The notes: generated by a model from the sequence alone, not told the origin. Shown: positions 37,292 through 47,059, numbered from the stretch's first letter. The stretch: DNA of 64,000 bases from Corynebacterium hylobatis (GCF_003955685.1 NZ_RXHJ01000008.1:62001-126000); one strand, 5' to 3'. Numbers and translations are program-made.

Positions 37292-38176
37292 GTGAGTGCC
37301 ATGAACGATCCCCGCACCCTCCACCCGAAGATCGATCCCCCGAAGCAGACGCAGCCCCACCCGGGACTGGATGCCAAGCTCGAGCCGCAGGCCGACCTGG
37401 GTATGGACAGCTACGAAGGGCACGGCCGTCTCCGGGGCCGCCGCGCCCTGATCACCGGCGGCGACTCCGGTATCGGTGCCGCCGTCGCCATCGCCTACGC
37501 CCGTGAAGGCGCGGATGTGGCCATCGCCTACCTTCCTGAGGAGGAACCCGACGCCGAGAAGATCATCGCCGCGATCGAGGCCGCCGGCCAGAAGGCACTG
37601 GCCCTGCCCGGTGACCTCTGCGAACTCGCCCATTGCGAGGAGATCGTGGCGAAGACCGTCGAGGCCTTCGGCGGTCTGGACATCCTTGTCAACAACGCCT
37701 CCCGCCAGATCTGGCACGACGGTATCGAGAACATTCCGGACGAGGATTTCGACGCCACCATGAAATCCAACATCTACAGCTCCTTCCGGGTGACCAAGGC
37801 CGCCCTGCCGCACCTGGAGCCCGGCTCGGCGATCATCTTCACTTCCTCGATCCAGGCCTACCAGCCCTCCTCCACCCTGCTGGACTACGCCATGACCAAG
37901 GCCGCCATGAACAACCTGGCCAAGGGCCTGGCCCAGCAGCTGGCCGGCGAGGGGATCCGCGTCAACGCCGTCGCCCCCGGCCCGATCTGGACGCCCCTGC
38001 AGCCCAGCCACGGCCAGCCCCAGGACAAGATCGAGGGCTTCGGCCAGCACTCCCCGCTGGGCCGGGCGGGCCAGCCGGCGGAGCTGGCCGGCGCCTTCGT
38101 GTTCCTGGCCTCCGACGAGGCCTCCTACGTCATGGGCGAGACCCTCGGAGTCACCGGCGGCACCCCGACCCCGTGA
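37292..38176 (+). CDS. SDR oxidoreductase, general-stress/YghA type
   Basis: The 294-residue protein has an N-terminal extension of about 45 residues rich in proline (HPKIDPPKQTQPHPGLDAK), then TGGDSGIGAAVAIAYA, NNAS and YAMTK. This extension and the RQIW/SSIQAYQP segments are typical of YghA/GsiB-neighbour glucose-dehydrogenase-like SDRs. GTG start after TAGGAG. Substrate unknown. Confidence 0.85.
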   Translation: MSAMNDPRTLHPKIDPPKQTQPHPGLDAKLEPQADLGMDSYEGHGRLRGRRALITGGDSGIGAAVAIAYAREGADVAIAYLPEEEPDAEKIIAAIEAAGQKALALPGDLCELAHCEEIVAKTVEAFGGLDILVNNASRQIWHDGIENIPDEDFDATMKSNIYSSFRVTKAALPHLEPGSAIIFTSSIQAYQPSSTLLDYAMTKAAMNNLAKGLAQQLAGEGIRVNAVAPGPIWTPLQPSHGQPQDKIEGFGQHSPLGRAGQPAELAGAFVFLASDEASYVMGETLGVTGGTPTP

Positions 38177-38177
38177 T

Positions 38178-39137
38178 CTAGGCAGACATCTCCGCGAGCA
38201 GCTCCTCGGAACGGGCGCGACCCGCCAGATCACTCATCCCGCTGGTGATGAGGATCTCCTCCGCCCCCGCGGCCCGCAGGAGCTCCCCGGCCCGCTCCGC
38301 CACCTGGGCAGGCGTGCCATAGAGGTCGGTCTGCAGGGTTTCCTCGATGCGGCGACGTTCCTGGGACCGCAGCGCCGACTCGTTCAAATCCGCCAACGGC
38401 TCCAGCCCCTCGAAGGAACCGGTGGTACGGGCCTTCGCCTGCGCCCAGGCCTCGGGGACGAGCAGGTCACGCGCCGCCGCCTCCGTGTCAGCGACGGCGA
38501 CGTTGCAGGAGAGGATGGCGTGCGGGGCATCGATAAGCCCGGGGCGGAAATTCTTCCGGTAGAGCTGCGCGGCATCAACCTGGTTGGGGCCACCGAGAAT
38601 GACCCCGAGGCCCAGTTCGGCGGCCAGCAGCGCGGAACGGAAACCCGCCAGCACGAAGACAGGGGTGGCGGAATCATTGAAGGGACGCGCCGTGACAGCA
38701 GCGCTGCCGTTCAGGAAACCGAGCAGTTCCCGCAGGTCATCGGGATAACGCTTCTTCAACTCCGCGACATCCCTCTGCCGCAGAGCCGCCCGCACCGGGG
38801 CGGTGAAACCCACGGAAGAACCGATTCCGGCGTCGATCCGCCCCGGATACAGGGCTTCCAGGGTGGCGATCTGCTCCGCCACGATCAACGGCTGATGAAC
38901 CGGCAACATGATGCCCGCCGTGCCGACGCGGATCGAGTCTGTCGCGGCCCCCACCGCCGTGGCCAGCATCCCCGGCTGCGAACCGGGCAGACCTGGCACC
39001 GCATGGTGCTCGGCAACGAAAAAACGCCGGAAACCGAGCGCTTCCGCCTGCCGGGCATGGTCTATCACACCCAGCAGAACCTCAGATTCACTCAGTCCGG
39101 CGATCCGGTTGGCACGGTCAAGTACGGAGAAGCGCAT
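38178..39137 (-). CDS. LLM class flavin-dependent oxidoreductase
   Basis: About 319 residues from the ATG at 39137. Luciferase-like features: RRFFVAEHHAVPGLPGSQPG near residue 40, VGTAGIMLPVHQPL and PGRIDAGIGSS. It belongs to the MsnO8-like group with one FMN-binding barrel. Convergent with the SDR at 37292, which ends two bases away. Confidence 0.85.
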   Translation of the reverse strand: MRFSVLDRANRIAGLSESEVLLGVIDHARQAEALGFRRFFVAEHHAVPGLPGSQPGMLATAVGAATDSIRVGTAGIMLPVHQPLIVAEQIATLEALYPGRIDAGIGSSVGFTAPVRAALRQRDVAELKKRYPDDLRELLGFLNGSAAVTARPFNDSATPVFVLAGFRSALLAAELGLGVILGGPNQVDAAQLYRKNFRPGLIDAPHAILSCNVAVADTEAAARDLLVPEAWAQAKARTTGSFEGLEPLADLNESALRSQERRRIEETLQTDLYGTPAQVAERAGELLRAAGAEEILITSGMSDLAGRARSEELLAEMSA

Positions 39138-39159
39138 ACCCCCACCATGCCAGGGCCAG

Positions 39160-40356
39160 CTACCAGGCGGAGGTCTCGTTGACGTTGCCCTTGCCCCAGG
39201 TCTCCCACGGGATGTTCCAGTCGCCCAGGCCGTCATAACCGGACAGCGTCGTGCCGACGGTATTCTGCACCACCACCGGATCACCCCGCTTGACCGTGTT
39301 CTGGAACCACTGGGCCGCCTCGGTGGTGACATTGATGCAGCCGTGCGAGACATTGCGGTAGCCCTGATCCCCCGCCGACCACGGGGCCGCGTGGACGTAG
39401 ATCCCGGAATAGGACATCTGCGTCGCGTAATCCACCTCAGTGCGGTATCCACCCTGGTCATAACCCAGACCGAAGGTGGCGGAATCCATCAGCAGGGAAG
39501 CGTGCTCATCACCGATGATGTAGGTGCCGTTCGGGGTGGCCCACTCCGCAGTGTCCCGGCCCAGGGATACCGGGATGGAACGCAGCACCTCACCGTTGCG
39601 GTAGACGGTCATGGTCTTGGTGGCGTCGTCGACGACAGTGCGCACGTCATCACCGATGGTGAAGCTCGCCGCGTTGTCCTTCGAGCCGTAGACTCCCCCG
39701 CCCAGATCAACACCGTAGAGGGCCACGTCGACGGAGACCTCCGTGCCGGGCGTCCAGTACTCCGCCGGACGCCAGCGCAGCTCCGAGTTGTTCAACCAGT
39801 AGAAACCACCATCGACCTCCGGGGAGGTGGTGATGGTGATGGCGTCCTGCGCCGCATGACGGTCCTCCACCGCGGTGCCGAAACGGAAGGCGATGGTCTG
39901 CGCAACCCCCACCGTCGAACCATCCAGCGGAGACAGGGCCACACCGGTCGTCGAGGCCGGGTTCGCAGTGCTGAAGCTCAGGGTCTTCGCCTGGCCTGCC
40001 CGGTCCTCGGCCTGCACCGTGTAGGTGCGGCCGTAACCCAGCACCTCAGCCGTCGACCACTGCCGTCCATCCGTGGACAGCTCCGATTCGACGATATTAC
40101 CGTCCTCGTTGGTCATGGTGACCTGCTTCAGGCCCTCCGCGGAGGTCACGGTCACCGGCTCGGCGGGGTTGATGTCGTCGGCGGCCTGGGCCACCGAGAA
40201 CTCCAGCGGGGCAGGTGCGGTGCTCTCGACCGCCTGGGCCCGGCTCTCACTCACCGACGTCCTGTCGATCGTGCACCCGGCCAGCGTTACCGCTGTCAGG
40301 GCCGCCACAACCACCACTGCACTGCCCCGCCTGAATAACGGGATGCTGACCTTCAC
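39160..40356 (-). CDS. L,D-transpeptidase lipoprotein (LdtMt2-like)
   Basis: About 398 residues from the GTG at 40356 (AGAGG upstream). A signal peptide ends in the lipobox VTLAGC, so it is anchored to the outer face of the membrane. Two Ig-like regions (about 50-240) precede the YkuD domain with the catalytic motif [20 protein letters not shown] followed by CINV. It forms 3-3 cross-links in peptidoglycan, replacing a penicillin-sensitive step, and resists most beta-lactams except carbapenems. Confidence 0.92.
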   Translation of the reverse strand: MKVSIPLFRRGSAVVVVAALTAVTLAGCTIDRTSVSESRAQAVESTAPAPLEFSVAQAADDINPAEPVTVTSAEGLKQVTMTNEDGNIVESELSTDGRQWSTAEVLGYGRTYTVQAEDRAGQAKTLSFSTANPASTTGVALSPLDGSTVGVAQTIAFRFGTAVEDRHAAQDAITITTSPEVDGGFYWLNNSELRWRPAEYWTPGTEVSVDVALYGVDLGGGVYGSKDNAASFTIGDDVRTVVDDATKTMTVYRNGEVLRSIPVSLGRDTAEWATPNGTYIIGDEHASLLMDSATFGLGYDQGGYRTEVDYATQMSYSGIYVHAAPWSAGDQGYRNVSHGCINVTTEAAQWFQNTVKRGDPVVVQNTVGTTLSGYDGLGDWNIPWETWGKGNVNETSAW

Positions 40357-40562
40357 GAAAAACCTCTTGATCCGACCTGCGTCGTCATACGAAAACTGCC
40401 ATGAACAGCCCTCAGAGTAGTGCCCATGCAACATAGGGTCCAACAGATAGCGAAAAAACATGCTCTGACCAGCCGATTTTACTACCTGCAACTAAACCTG
40501 TTATATTTTTGTTCGTCGCCGAGACAGACCGGGAAACAACGGGTGGAACGGTAAAAATATCA

Positions 40563-40635
40563 GCGCCATTAGCTCAATTGGTAGAGCATCTGACTCTTAA
40601 TCAGAGGGTTCGGGGTTCGATTCCCTGATGGCGCA
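40563..40635 (+). tRNA. tRNA-Lys (CTT)
   Basis: Acceptor GCGCCAT/ATGGCGC, anticodon stem TCTGA/TCAGA around CTCTTAA with anticodon CTT, T loop TTCGATT. Confidence 0.94.
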
Positions 40636-40641
40636 CAATAA

Positions 40642-40688
40642 CCCCAGGTGGGAAGAGGTTTTACACTTCTTCCCACCTGGGGATTTTT
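40642..40688 (+). terminator. Terminator after tRNA-Lys
   Basis: 15-bp perfect stem (40642-40656 with 40668-40682), 11-base loop, then ATTTTT. Confidence 0.9.
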
Positions 40689-40746
40689 CGTTGAGTGGCA
40701 AAATAAAGGCTGAAATCAGCAGCGCTCACCCGAAATCCCCACCGTC

Positions 40747-41409
40747 TCACCTGGTGGCGGAATGCTCCTGCCACAGATCCCGGTTGAGACCGTCCTCAAG
40801 TTTGGCGATCTGGGCCGCGACGATCTGCTCCACCGCCTCCCCTGACATGCGTTGGGCGCCGGCGAGCACCCAGTGGTTGCCCACCTCCGCCTGGATGACG
40901 ATTGACTCGTGGATGCGGCCGTCACCGTCGTGGATGAGCACGCGCATGCCGGGGTACTCCGAGTCGAGGGGGTGGACGGAGTAGGTGACGTCATAGGTCG
41001 GGTCGTGGACGGGTTCCGCGCATTCGGTGAGAATGTCCCCGTAGATGGCTCGGACGTCGAGGTCCTCGGCCACGGAGAAGAGACCGAGTTCGAGGTGAAC
41101 CTGGCCGACGGTGTAGCCGGCACTGGAGGAGGCGTGGGGCAGGAAACGGGCATCCAGGCCGGCGTGCACGGCGTCCTCGCAGGGTCGGCCGATGTCGAGG
41201 GAGGGGATGGCCAGCGGGAGTTGGGTGGGCACGTTCTCGCCCTCATTCAGGGTGCGGGTGACGGTGCCGGGGATGCCGGTCTCCTCCGCGGTGAGAAGCA
41301 GTGGGGTGAGGTCGGCGGCGTCGAGAAGCGACGGGTCCCCGGTGCAGGAGACGAGGCCGCCGAGGGCGAGGCCCGCGATGAGGACTGCCGTTGCACGGTG
41401 TGAGAGCAT
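40747..41409 (-). CDS. Exported lipoprotein of unknown function
   Basis: The 220-residue protein begins with a signal peptide and a lipobox (GGLVSC, Cys22). The mature domain has two further cysteines (GRPCEDAV and LTECAEP) that may form a disulfide. It looks like a sensor- or substrate-binding type domain found in mycobacterial lipoproteins, but I cannot name a family. It stands alone between tRNA-Lys and glutaminase. Confidence 0.7.
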   Translation of the reverse strand: MLSHRATAVLIAGLALGGLVSCTGDPSLLDAADLTPLLLTAEETGIPGTVTRTLNEGENVPTQLPLAIPSLDIGRPCEDAVHAGLDARFLPHASSSAGYTVGQVHLELGLFSVAEDLDVRAIYGDILTECAEPVHDPTYDVTYSVHPLDSEYPGMRVLIHDGDGRIHESIVIQAEVGNHWVLAGAQRMSGEAVEQIVAAQIAKLEDGLNRDLWQEHSATR

Positions 41410-41462
41410 TCTGTGCGCCTCCCTGAGAAACTGTCTTATTCTCTCACCATAGTGCCAGGCAC

Positions 41463-42710
41463 CTATAACTCATTGACGGTATCGGCATAAGTGCCGTCGG
41501 CGAATTCCAGATCGCCCACCACATCCTCCGGGTCGTAGATGGCGCAGATGAAGCCGCTCTCCCGGAGCCTGCGCAACCCCTCCTTGACCATGCGGCGGCC
41601 CATGCGGTTGAAGGAGGTGACGCGGGAGACATCGAGGACCAGTTCCTCCCCACCCAGGTTATGGCTGGCCAGTTCGTGGAGGATGCTCTCAGCGGCGGTG
41701 AAGTTGATGGTGCCCTGCAGGCGGATGACGGTGGAGTCGCCGTCGCGGGTGACGGAGCGGACGCCGGGGACGGCGTGGTGGTCGGCGGACATGAGGTGCA
41801 GCCCCATGTCCCGGGAGAGTTTCCCGAAGATGCGGACGCCGCGGTAGGAGTTGCCCTGGGTGTCCAGACGCGGGGAGAGGGTGGCGATGCCCAGCTGGCC
41901 GGGCAGGGCGCCGATCAGCCCGCCGGAGACCCCGGATTTGGCGGGAATTCCCACGTCGGCCATCCACCGGCCCGCGCCGTCGTACATGCCGGCGGAACTC
42001 ATCACCGCCATGGTCAGCCGGCAGACCTCGGGGTGGAGGATCTTTTCACCGGTCAGGGGCTGCACCCCGCCGCTGGCGAGCGTGGCGGACATGACCGCCA
42101 GGTCGCGGGTGGTCACCAGGATGGAGCACTGCCGCGTGTAACTGAGGACGGCCGAGTGGGCGTCATCGCGGATGATGCCGTGGCTGCGCAGCAGGTGCGC
42201 GATGGCGAGGTTGCGGTCGGCTCCGGCCAGCTCGGACCGGCACAGCTGTTCGTCGATGACCAGCTCGCGTCCGGCGAGGCGGGAGAAGAGATCCCGGATC
42301 TTCTCCACCCGCTCGTCCACGTCGGAGCCCGCGCCGTTGATGAGCTGGTTCACCACGATGGCCCCGGCGTTGATCATGGGGTTGACCGGGCGGTTGTTGT
42401 TCTCGTCGAGGGAGAGTTCGTTGAAGGCCTCGCCGGAGGGTTCCACCCCCACGACGTCGGCGACGGCGTCCGGACCCAGTTCCTGGAGTGCCAAGGCATA
42501 GACGAAGGGTTTGGAGATGGACTGGATGGTGTATTCCTCGCCTGCGTCACCGGCGTCGTAGATGTGGCCGTCGGCGGTGCACAGGGCGAGGGCGAGGCGT
42601 TCCGGCGGGGCGTCGCGGAGTTCGTCGACGGTGTCGGCCATCCGGCCCCCGTCCTGGTCGCGCACCTGGTCGAGGATGGTGGCGAGATAGTCGGGGATGG
42701 GGGTCTTCAT
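41463..42710 (-). CDS. glsA: Glutaminase with C-terminal STAS domain
   Basis: About 415 residues from the ATG at 42710. The serine-dependent glutaminase domain (1-310) shows QSISKPFVYALAL (Ser-x-x-Lys), NNNRPVNPMINAGAI and GIPAKSGVSGG. Residues 325-410 form a STAS domain (LQGTINFTAAESIL, LVLDVSRVTSFN), as in long bacterial glutaminases. It turns glutamine to glutamate and ammonia. TAGGCT lies seven bases before the ATG, and pncA is divergent with the same box. Confidence 0.93.
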   Translation of the reverse strand: MKTPIPDYLATILDQVRDQDGGRMADTVDELRDAPPERLALALCTADGHIYDAGDAGEEYTIQSISKPFVYALALQELGPDAVADVVGVEPSGEAFNELSLDENNNRPVNPMINAGAIVVNQLINGAGSDVDERVEKIRDLFSRLAGRELVIDEQLCRSELAGADRNLAIAHLLRSHGIIRDDAHSAVLSYTRQCSILVTTRDLAVMSATLASGGVQPLTGEKILHPEVCRLTMAVMSSAGMYDGAGRWMADVGIPAKSGVSGGLIGALPGQLGIATLSPRLDTQGNSYRGVRIFGKLSRDMGLHLMSADHHAVPGVRSVTRDGDSTVIRLQGTINFTAAESILHELASHNLGGEELVLDVSRVTSFNRMGRRMVKEGLRRLRESGFICAIYDPEDVVGDLEFADGTYADTVNEL

Positions 42711-42815
42711 GCCGTCGAGCCTACCGAGGCCCGTCCCCCGCGACCGTTGAGTTTCTGACGCAATCATTCCCACCGCGCGTGACGACGACCGCAGGCCCCC
42801 GCTAGGCTGGCGGAC
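42711..42815. promoter_or_regulatory. Divergent leaderless promoters glsA/pncA
   Basis: TAGGCT occurs at 42718-42723 (minus) and 42803-42808 (plus), each exactly seven bases from the ATG, so both transcripts should start at the start codon. Confidence 0.65.
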
Positions 42816-43379
42816 ATGAGCACCCCGAAGACCGCACTCGTCATCGTCGATGTCCAGAACGACTTCTGCCCCGGCGGCTCTCTGGCCACCGAACGCGGCC
42901 ACGAGGTAGCGAAGTTGATCGGTGAGTACCAGGACAGCCACGGTGGACGCTACGCGCACATCATCGCCACCCAGGACTGGCACGTCGACCCGGGCGGGCA
43001 CTTCTCGGACACACCTGATTTCGTCGATTCCTGGCCCGTCCACTGCGTCGCCGGCACCGAGGGCGCGGACATGCACCCGCAGGTGCGCACCGATCTCATC
43101 GACGCCTACTTCCGCAAAGGCGAGCACACCGCCGCCTACTCCGGTTTCGAGGGGGCGGCGGAGGGCGTGGGCATGGCGGAGTGGCTGAAGGAGCGCGGCG
43201 TGGAGAAACTTGACGTCGTCGGGATCGCCACCGACCACTGCGTGCGGGCCACCGCCCTCGACGCACTGGAGGAGGGTTTCGAGGTGCGCGTGCTCACCGA
43301 CATGTGTTCCCCCGTGGACGAGGTGCGCGGCGAGGCTGCGCTGCAGGAGCTGGTGGGATCGGGTGCGCAGCTGAGCTGA
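42816..43379 (+). CDS. pncA: Nicotinamidase
   Basis: The 187-residue isochorismatase-fold hydrolase has the catalytic triad: Asp in IVDVQNDFCPGG, Lys in FRKGEHTAAYSGFEG and Cys in GIATDHCVRATA. Metal-binding DWHVDPGGHF is present. It converts nicotinamide to nicotinate for NAD salvage and would activate pyrazinamide. Leaderless start. Confidence 0.95.
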   Translation: MSTPKTALVIVDVQNDFCPGGSLATERGHEVAKLIGEYQDSHGGRYAHIIATQDWHVDPGGHFSDTPDFVDSWPVHCVAGTEGADMHPQVRTDLIDAYFRKGEHTAAYSGFEGAAEGVGMAEWLKERGVEKLDVVGIATDHCVRATALDALEEGFEVRVLTDMCSPVDEVRGEAALQELVGSGAQLS

Positions 43380-43439
43380 TCCCCCGGTAGTCAGCCGCAT
43401 TCACCAGCGGAGGCCCGGGGCGCTGGATAGGGTGGGGCC

Positions 43440-43952
43440 ATGCCTACCCACCATCGGCTTCTTGTCATGCGGCACTCCAAATCCTCCTGGTCCACCCCCT
43501 CCCCCGACCACCGACGTCCTCTGAACAAACGGGGCCAGCGCGACGGCCTGGCCGCCGGCGAATGGCTGGCGAAGAACATCGGCACCATCGACCACGTCCT
43601 CTGCTCCACCGCCACCCGCACCCGATTGAGCTGGGAACGGGCCAAGGCCGGCGGGGCGACCGCCCGTGGCATCAGCTTCCACGACGAGATGTACGAATCA
43701 GAGGTGGCCTCCTTCTGGCCGCTGCTGGCACAGCTGCCGGAGTCCATCGGAACCGCACTCTTCCTCGGCCACTGGCCCGGAGTCGAGGACCTCAGCCGCC
43801 GACTGGCCGAGCCTGATGACCACCCCGGCTGGGAGAGCATGGACGTGAAATTCCCCACCAGCGCCATCGCCGTGCTGGAGATCCCCGCGGCCTGGAAGGA
43901 ACTCTCCCCGGGCGCAGCGCGCCTGAGCGACTACGTCATCCCGCGGGGCTGA
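43440..43952 (+). CDS. sixA: Histidine phosphatase SixA-like
   Basis: The 170-residue protein has the phosphoglycerate-mutase-like signature MRHSKSSW at residue 10 and the second His in FLGHWPGVED. SixA removes phosphate from phospho-His on signalling or PTS proteins; actinobacterial members may have other targets. TAGGGT is six bases before its ATG. Confidence 0.87.
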   Translation: MPTHHRLLVMRHSKSSWSTPSPDHRRPLNKRGQRDGLAAGEWLAKNIGTIDHVLCSTATRTRLSWERAKAGGATARGISFHDEMYESEVASFWPLLAQLPESIGTALFLGHWPGVEDLSRRLAEPDDHPGWESMDVKFPTSAIAVLEIPAAWKELSPGAARLSDYVIPRG

Positions 43953-43978
43953 GCAGCCGGGGAACGGGGACGTCGAAA

Positions 43979-44009
43979 AGCGGGGTGGGGGCATTGCCCC
44001 CACCCCGCT
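43979..44009. terminator. Bidirectional terminator
   Basis: 14-bp G+C-rich stem (43979-43992 with 43996-44009) between convergent sixA and the DUF3618 gene; loop ATT. Confidence 0.7.
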
Positions 44010-44022
44010 GTCCGGTGACAGA

Positions 44023-44301
44023 TCAGGCGCGGCCGGCCAGCAGCTGCTTGATCTCCTTCAGCTCGTTGCTGCGCTTGCGGTTACGCAGGACAGCGAAGGC
44101 GATGATGCCGACCACGGCGACACCGACCCCGGCGAGCACCTTCTGCACCTGCGGGTCGCGGACCTTGGCGGTGGCCTCGCGCTTCGCGTCGTCCACCAGG
44201 TTCTTCGGCTTGGTGCGGGTGGCCAGCTCGTCGAGGGTGCTGGCCAGCTGGCGACGGGTGCGCTCGATGTCTCGCTGGATATCGTTGATGTCTCGTGCCA
44301 C
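44023..44301 (-). CDS. DUF3618 small membrane protein
   Basis: About 92 residues from the GTG at 44301 (GGGAG upstream). N-terminal coiled-coil helix IQRDIERTRRQLASTLDEL, the DUF3618 mark, and one membrane helix near 62-78 (AGVGVAVVGIIAFAVLR) with a basic flank. Function unknown; common in actinobacteria. Confidence 0.85.
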   Translation of the reverse strand: MARDINDIQRDIERTRRQLASTLDELATRTKPKNLVDDAKREATAKVRDPQVQKVLAGVGVAVVGIIAFAVLRNRKRSNELKEIKQLLAGRA

Positions 44302-44390
44302 GTGGGTCTCCCGGTTCAAGAAGTGAAGGTCTTTTCCTACTCAGAGTAGTGTAACGCGACCTGAGGGGGCAGGGCGGTATGGTGGAGGAC

Positions 44391-44867
44391 ATGACTGTTT
44401 CCTCACGTCTTGCCGAAGGCGATACCGCACCTGATTTCACCCTGTCCGACGACACCGGGCAGTCCGTGTCCCTCAAGGACTTCGCCGGCGAACGTGTACT
44501 TATCTACTTCTATCCGCGCGCGAACACCCCCGGCTGCACGAAGCAGGCCTGCGATTTCCGCGATTCCCTCGCCGAGCTCAATGACCTGGACGTCAAGGTC
44601 ATCGGCATCTCCCCGGACACCCCGGAGAAGCTGGCCAAATTCCGGGCGGACCACGACCTCAACTTCACCCTCCTGTCCGACCCGGACAAGGAGGTCATGA
44701 CGCGGTGGGGGGCTTTCGGGGAGAAGAAGAACTACGGCAAGATCGTCCAGGGCGTCATCCGGTCCACCCTGCTCGTCGAACCGGACGGCACCATCGGTCT
44801 CGCCCGCTACAACGTCCGCGCAACCGGCCACGTCGCCCGTATTCTGCGTGAGCTGACCGACGCCTGA
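44391..44867 (+). CDS. bcp: Thiol peroxidase Bcp (peroxiredoxin Q)
   Basis: About 158 residues. Peroxidatic and resolving cysteines are five apart in NTPGCTKQACDFRD, the atypical two-Cys Bcp type. It reduces peroxides in the cytosol. The ATG at 44391 is chosen since TATGGT ends seven bases before it, suggesting a leaderless mRNA; the ATG at 44379 lies inside that box. Confidence 0.93.
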   Translation: MTVSSRLAEGDTAPDFTLSDDTGQSVSLKDFAGERVLIYFYPRANTPGCTKQACDFRDSLAELNDLDVKVIGISPDTPEKLAKFRADHDLNFTLLSDPDKEVMTRWGAFGEKKNYGKIVQGVIRSTLLVEPDGTIGLARYNVRATGHVARILRELTDA

Positions 44868-45523
44868 TGACCACGGAAACCCCCGCGTCAGAGCTTGACG
44901 ACGGCATCCTCCTCCCCCGTCGCCGGCCCGCTCAGGCACGCAGTCGCGAGCGCTTCGACCGCATCCTCGCGGCCGCCCGCAGCGTGCTTGTCGACGTCGG
45001 ATTCGAGTCATTCACCTTCGACGAGGTCGCCCGCCGCGCGGGGGTGCCCATCGGCACGCTCTACCAGTTCTTCGCCAACAAATACGTCCTCATCTGCGAA
45101 CTCGACCGTGTGGACACCGCCGAGACAGTCGCCGAGCTGCAGAAGTTCTCCGGCCGGGTGCCCACCCCGCAGTGGCCCGACATCCTCGATGAGTTCATCG
45201 ACCACCTGGCACGCCTGTGGCGTGAGGACCCCTCCCGGCGCGCCGTATGGCACGCCGTCCAGTCCACCCCCGCGACCCGTGCGACCGCCGCGGCGACGGA
45301 GAAGCAGATGCTCGACATCATCTCCGCGGTCGTCGCGCCCCTGTCCCCGGATTCGGGTCCCGGGGAGCGTCTGCAGTTGGCGGGTCTGCTCATCCACACG
45401 GTCTCCTCCCTGCTCAACTACGCGATCCGTGACCTCGAGCGGGACGACGAGACCTTCGAGTCCATCGTCACCGAGATCAAGCGCATGCTCGTCGCATATC
45501 TCTTCGCAGTGGCGACCTCGTGA
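44867..45523 (+). CDS. TetR-family regulator
   Basis: The 218-residue protein has a TetR helix-turn-helix at about 26-70 (VARRAGVPIGTLYQFFANKY). It shares one base with bcp and is probably co-transcribed. Its ligand is unknown; oxidative or lipid signals are possible from context. A small inverted repeat TGACT/AGTCA lies right after its stop (45521-45532), over the -10 of the next gene. Confidence 0.87.
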   Translation: MTTETPASELDDGILLPRRRPAQARSRERFDRILAAARSVLVDVGFESFTFDEVARRAGVPIGTLYQFFANKYVLICELDRVDTAETVAELQKFSGRVPTPQWPDILDEFIDHLARLWREDPSRRAVWHAVQSTPATRATAAATEKQMLDIISAVVAPLSPDSGPGERLQLAGLLIHTVSSLLNYAIRDLERDDETFESIVTEIKRMLVAYLFAVATS

Positions 45524-45546
45524 CTCAAGTCACTAGACTCGGGGGC

Positions 45547-45720
45547 ATGAACACTGATCCGAGAAACCCAGACCAGCAGCCCGAACCGATCGCCGATTCC
45601 GACGGCCGGCCGGCCCAGCAGCCGACCGACGAGCCCCAGCCGGAGGATCAGCGTGACCGGGACACCTTCGACCACAAACGGCCGGTGAACCCGCCGCGGG
45701 ACGGGGAGAACCCCGCCTGA
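45547..45720 (+). CDS. Small hydrophilic protein, proline- and aspartate-rich
   Basis: 57 residues, likely unstructured, no recognised domain. TAGACT (45534-45539) stands seven bases before the ATG as in other leaderless genes here, which supports a real gene. It converges on the AI-2E gene with one base between stops. Confidence 0.5.
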   Translation: MNTDPRNPDQQPEPIADSDGRPAQQPTDEPQPEDQRDRDTFDHKRPVNPPRDGENPA

Positions 45721-45721
45721 T

Positions 45722-47059
45722 TCACTCCTCCGCTCGGGGCTGGGCCTTCCTCCCGGCTTTCCCCTCCTTCGCCGCGGTTTCACCGCCGCGTGCGATGTGC
45801 AGGGTGCGGCTGAGGCGTTCCTGGTAGCGCATCTGCTGGTACTTCCAGCGCTCTGCCATGGTCGATTTCGCCGCCACCCAGTCCTTCGGGTTGACCGGGT
45901 CCTCGCCGAGCACCGGGTCGTGTCCGACCTGGTAGGTGTCGGTCCACACCTGGATGACCGACCAGGCCACCGCTGTCAGCGGCACGGCGAGGATCGCGCC
46001 GAAGATGCCGCCGACGATGGTGCCCACCGACAGGGCGAGCAGCACGACGATGGCATGCAGGCTCAGCGTCCGCCCCATGACCACCGGCTGCAGCAGGTCC
46101 CCCTCCATCTGGTTGACCACCACAACCACGGCGATGACGATCAGGGCCACCACCAGGCCGTTGGTCACCAACGCCACCAGTGCGGCCAGGATGCCCGCGA
46201 TGGTGGCACCGATGATCGGCAGGAAGGCGCCGACGAAGACGATGACTGCCAGCGGCAGGGCCAGGGGCACCCCGAGCAGGGCGAGAGCCAGACCGATGAA
46301 CACCGCGTCAACCGCGGCGATGATGGCTGTGCCGCGGACGTAGCCGCCGAGGATCTGGATGGTGCGGTCCCCCGATTCCGCGAGACGCGCCCGGGTCTCG
46401 CCGTGGAACCACCGCAGCGCGAAGTTCCACATCTTCGGCCCGTCCTTGAGGAAGAAGAACAGAATGACGATCATGAGAACCACGCCGGCGATGAACTCCG
46501 TGGCCGCGGTGATGCCGGTCAGGGCGCTCCCGACAAAGGCCCCGCTGGTGGCCACCTCAGTGACCTGCTGAATCGCATTGTTGATTGCCGCCGTATCGAA
46601 AGGCAGCGGGCTGGCCCGGAAGAAGTTCTCCAGTTCTCGCCAGCCCTCCACCGCGGAGGACGAGAGGGAGTCCCATTCGTTGCGGACCGCGAAGACGATG
46701 CCGGTGATGATCCCGCCCAACAGAGCGAGGATGCCGATGAAGGCCGCAGCCGTGGCCAGCAGACTGGTCCAGCCCTTGCTTTTGAGCCACCGGACAACCG
46801 GGTATACGGCGGCCGCGAGGATGAGGGCCACCAGTGCCGCTATGACCACGACGGAGACCTTCACCAGGAGCCAGACAGTACCGGCGAAGACCGCGGCCAT
46901 CAGCAGAATCTGGGCGGAGCGGGTGGCGGCCCACCCCACGGTGTCGGACCAGAGGGTGGCGGGTTTCGGCGGGTCAGCCCCGGGGACCCGCCCCCCGCCG
47001 ATGATGATGTCGTCATCGGAGAGATGCGGATCCGGCAACGGGCCGGGATGCTCGGTCAT
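45722..47059 (-). CDS. AI-2E family transporter
   Basis: About 445 residues from the ATG at 47057-47059. Eight hydrophobic segments with the family motifs VGAFLPIIGATIAGILAAL and GGIFGAILAVPLTAV in the C-terminal half. AI-2E proteins include autoinducer-2 exporters and Na+/H+ antiporters. Third gene of an operon with a desaturase and a ferredoxin; its start overlaps the ferredoxin stop by four bases. Confidence 0.87.
   Translation of the reverse strand: MTEHPGPLPDPHLSDDDIIIGGGRVPGADPPKPATLWSDTVGWAATRSAQILLMAAVFAGTVWLLVKVSVVVIAALVALILAAAVYPVVRWLKSKGWTSLLATAAAFIGILALLGGIITGIVFAVRNEWDSLSSSAVEGWRELENFFRASPLPFDTAAINNAIQQVTEVATSGAFVGSALTGITAATEFIAGVVLMIVILFFFLKDGPKMWNFALRWFHGETRARLAESGDRTIQILGGYVRGTAIIAAVDAVFIGLALALLGVPLALPLAVIVFVGAFLPIIGATIAGILAALVALVTNGLVVALIVIAVVVVVNQMEGDLLQPVVMGRTLSLHAIVVLLALSVGTIVGGIFGAILAVPLTAVAWSVIQVWTDTYQVGHDPVLGEDPVNPKDWVAAKSTMAERWKYQQMRYQERLSRTLHIARGGETAAKEGKAGRKAQPRAEE

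Noticed and set aside
42711..43400. N-terminal extension of glutaminase up to 43400
   Set aside because: The extension is antisense to pncA and lacks similarity; the ATG at 42710 with its -10 box fits the family length.
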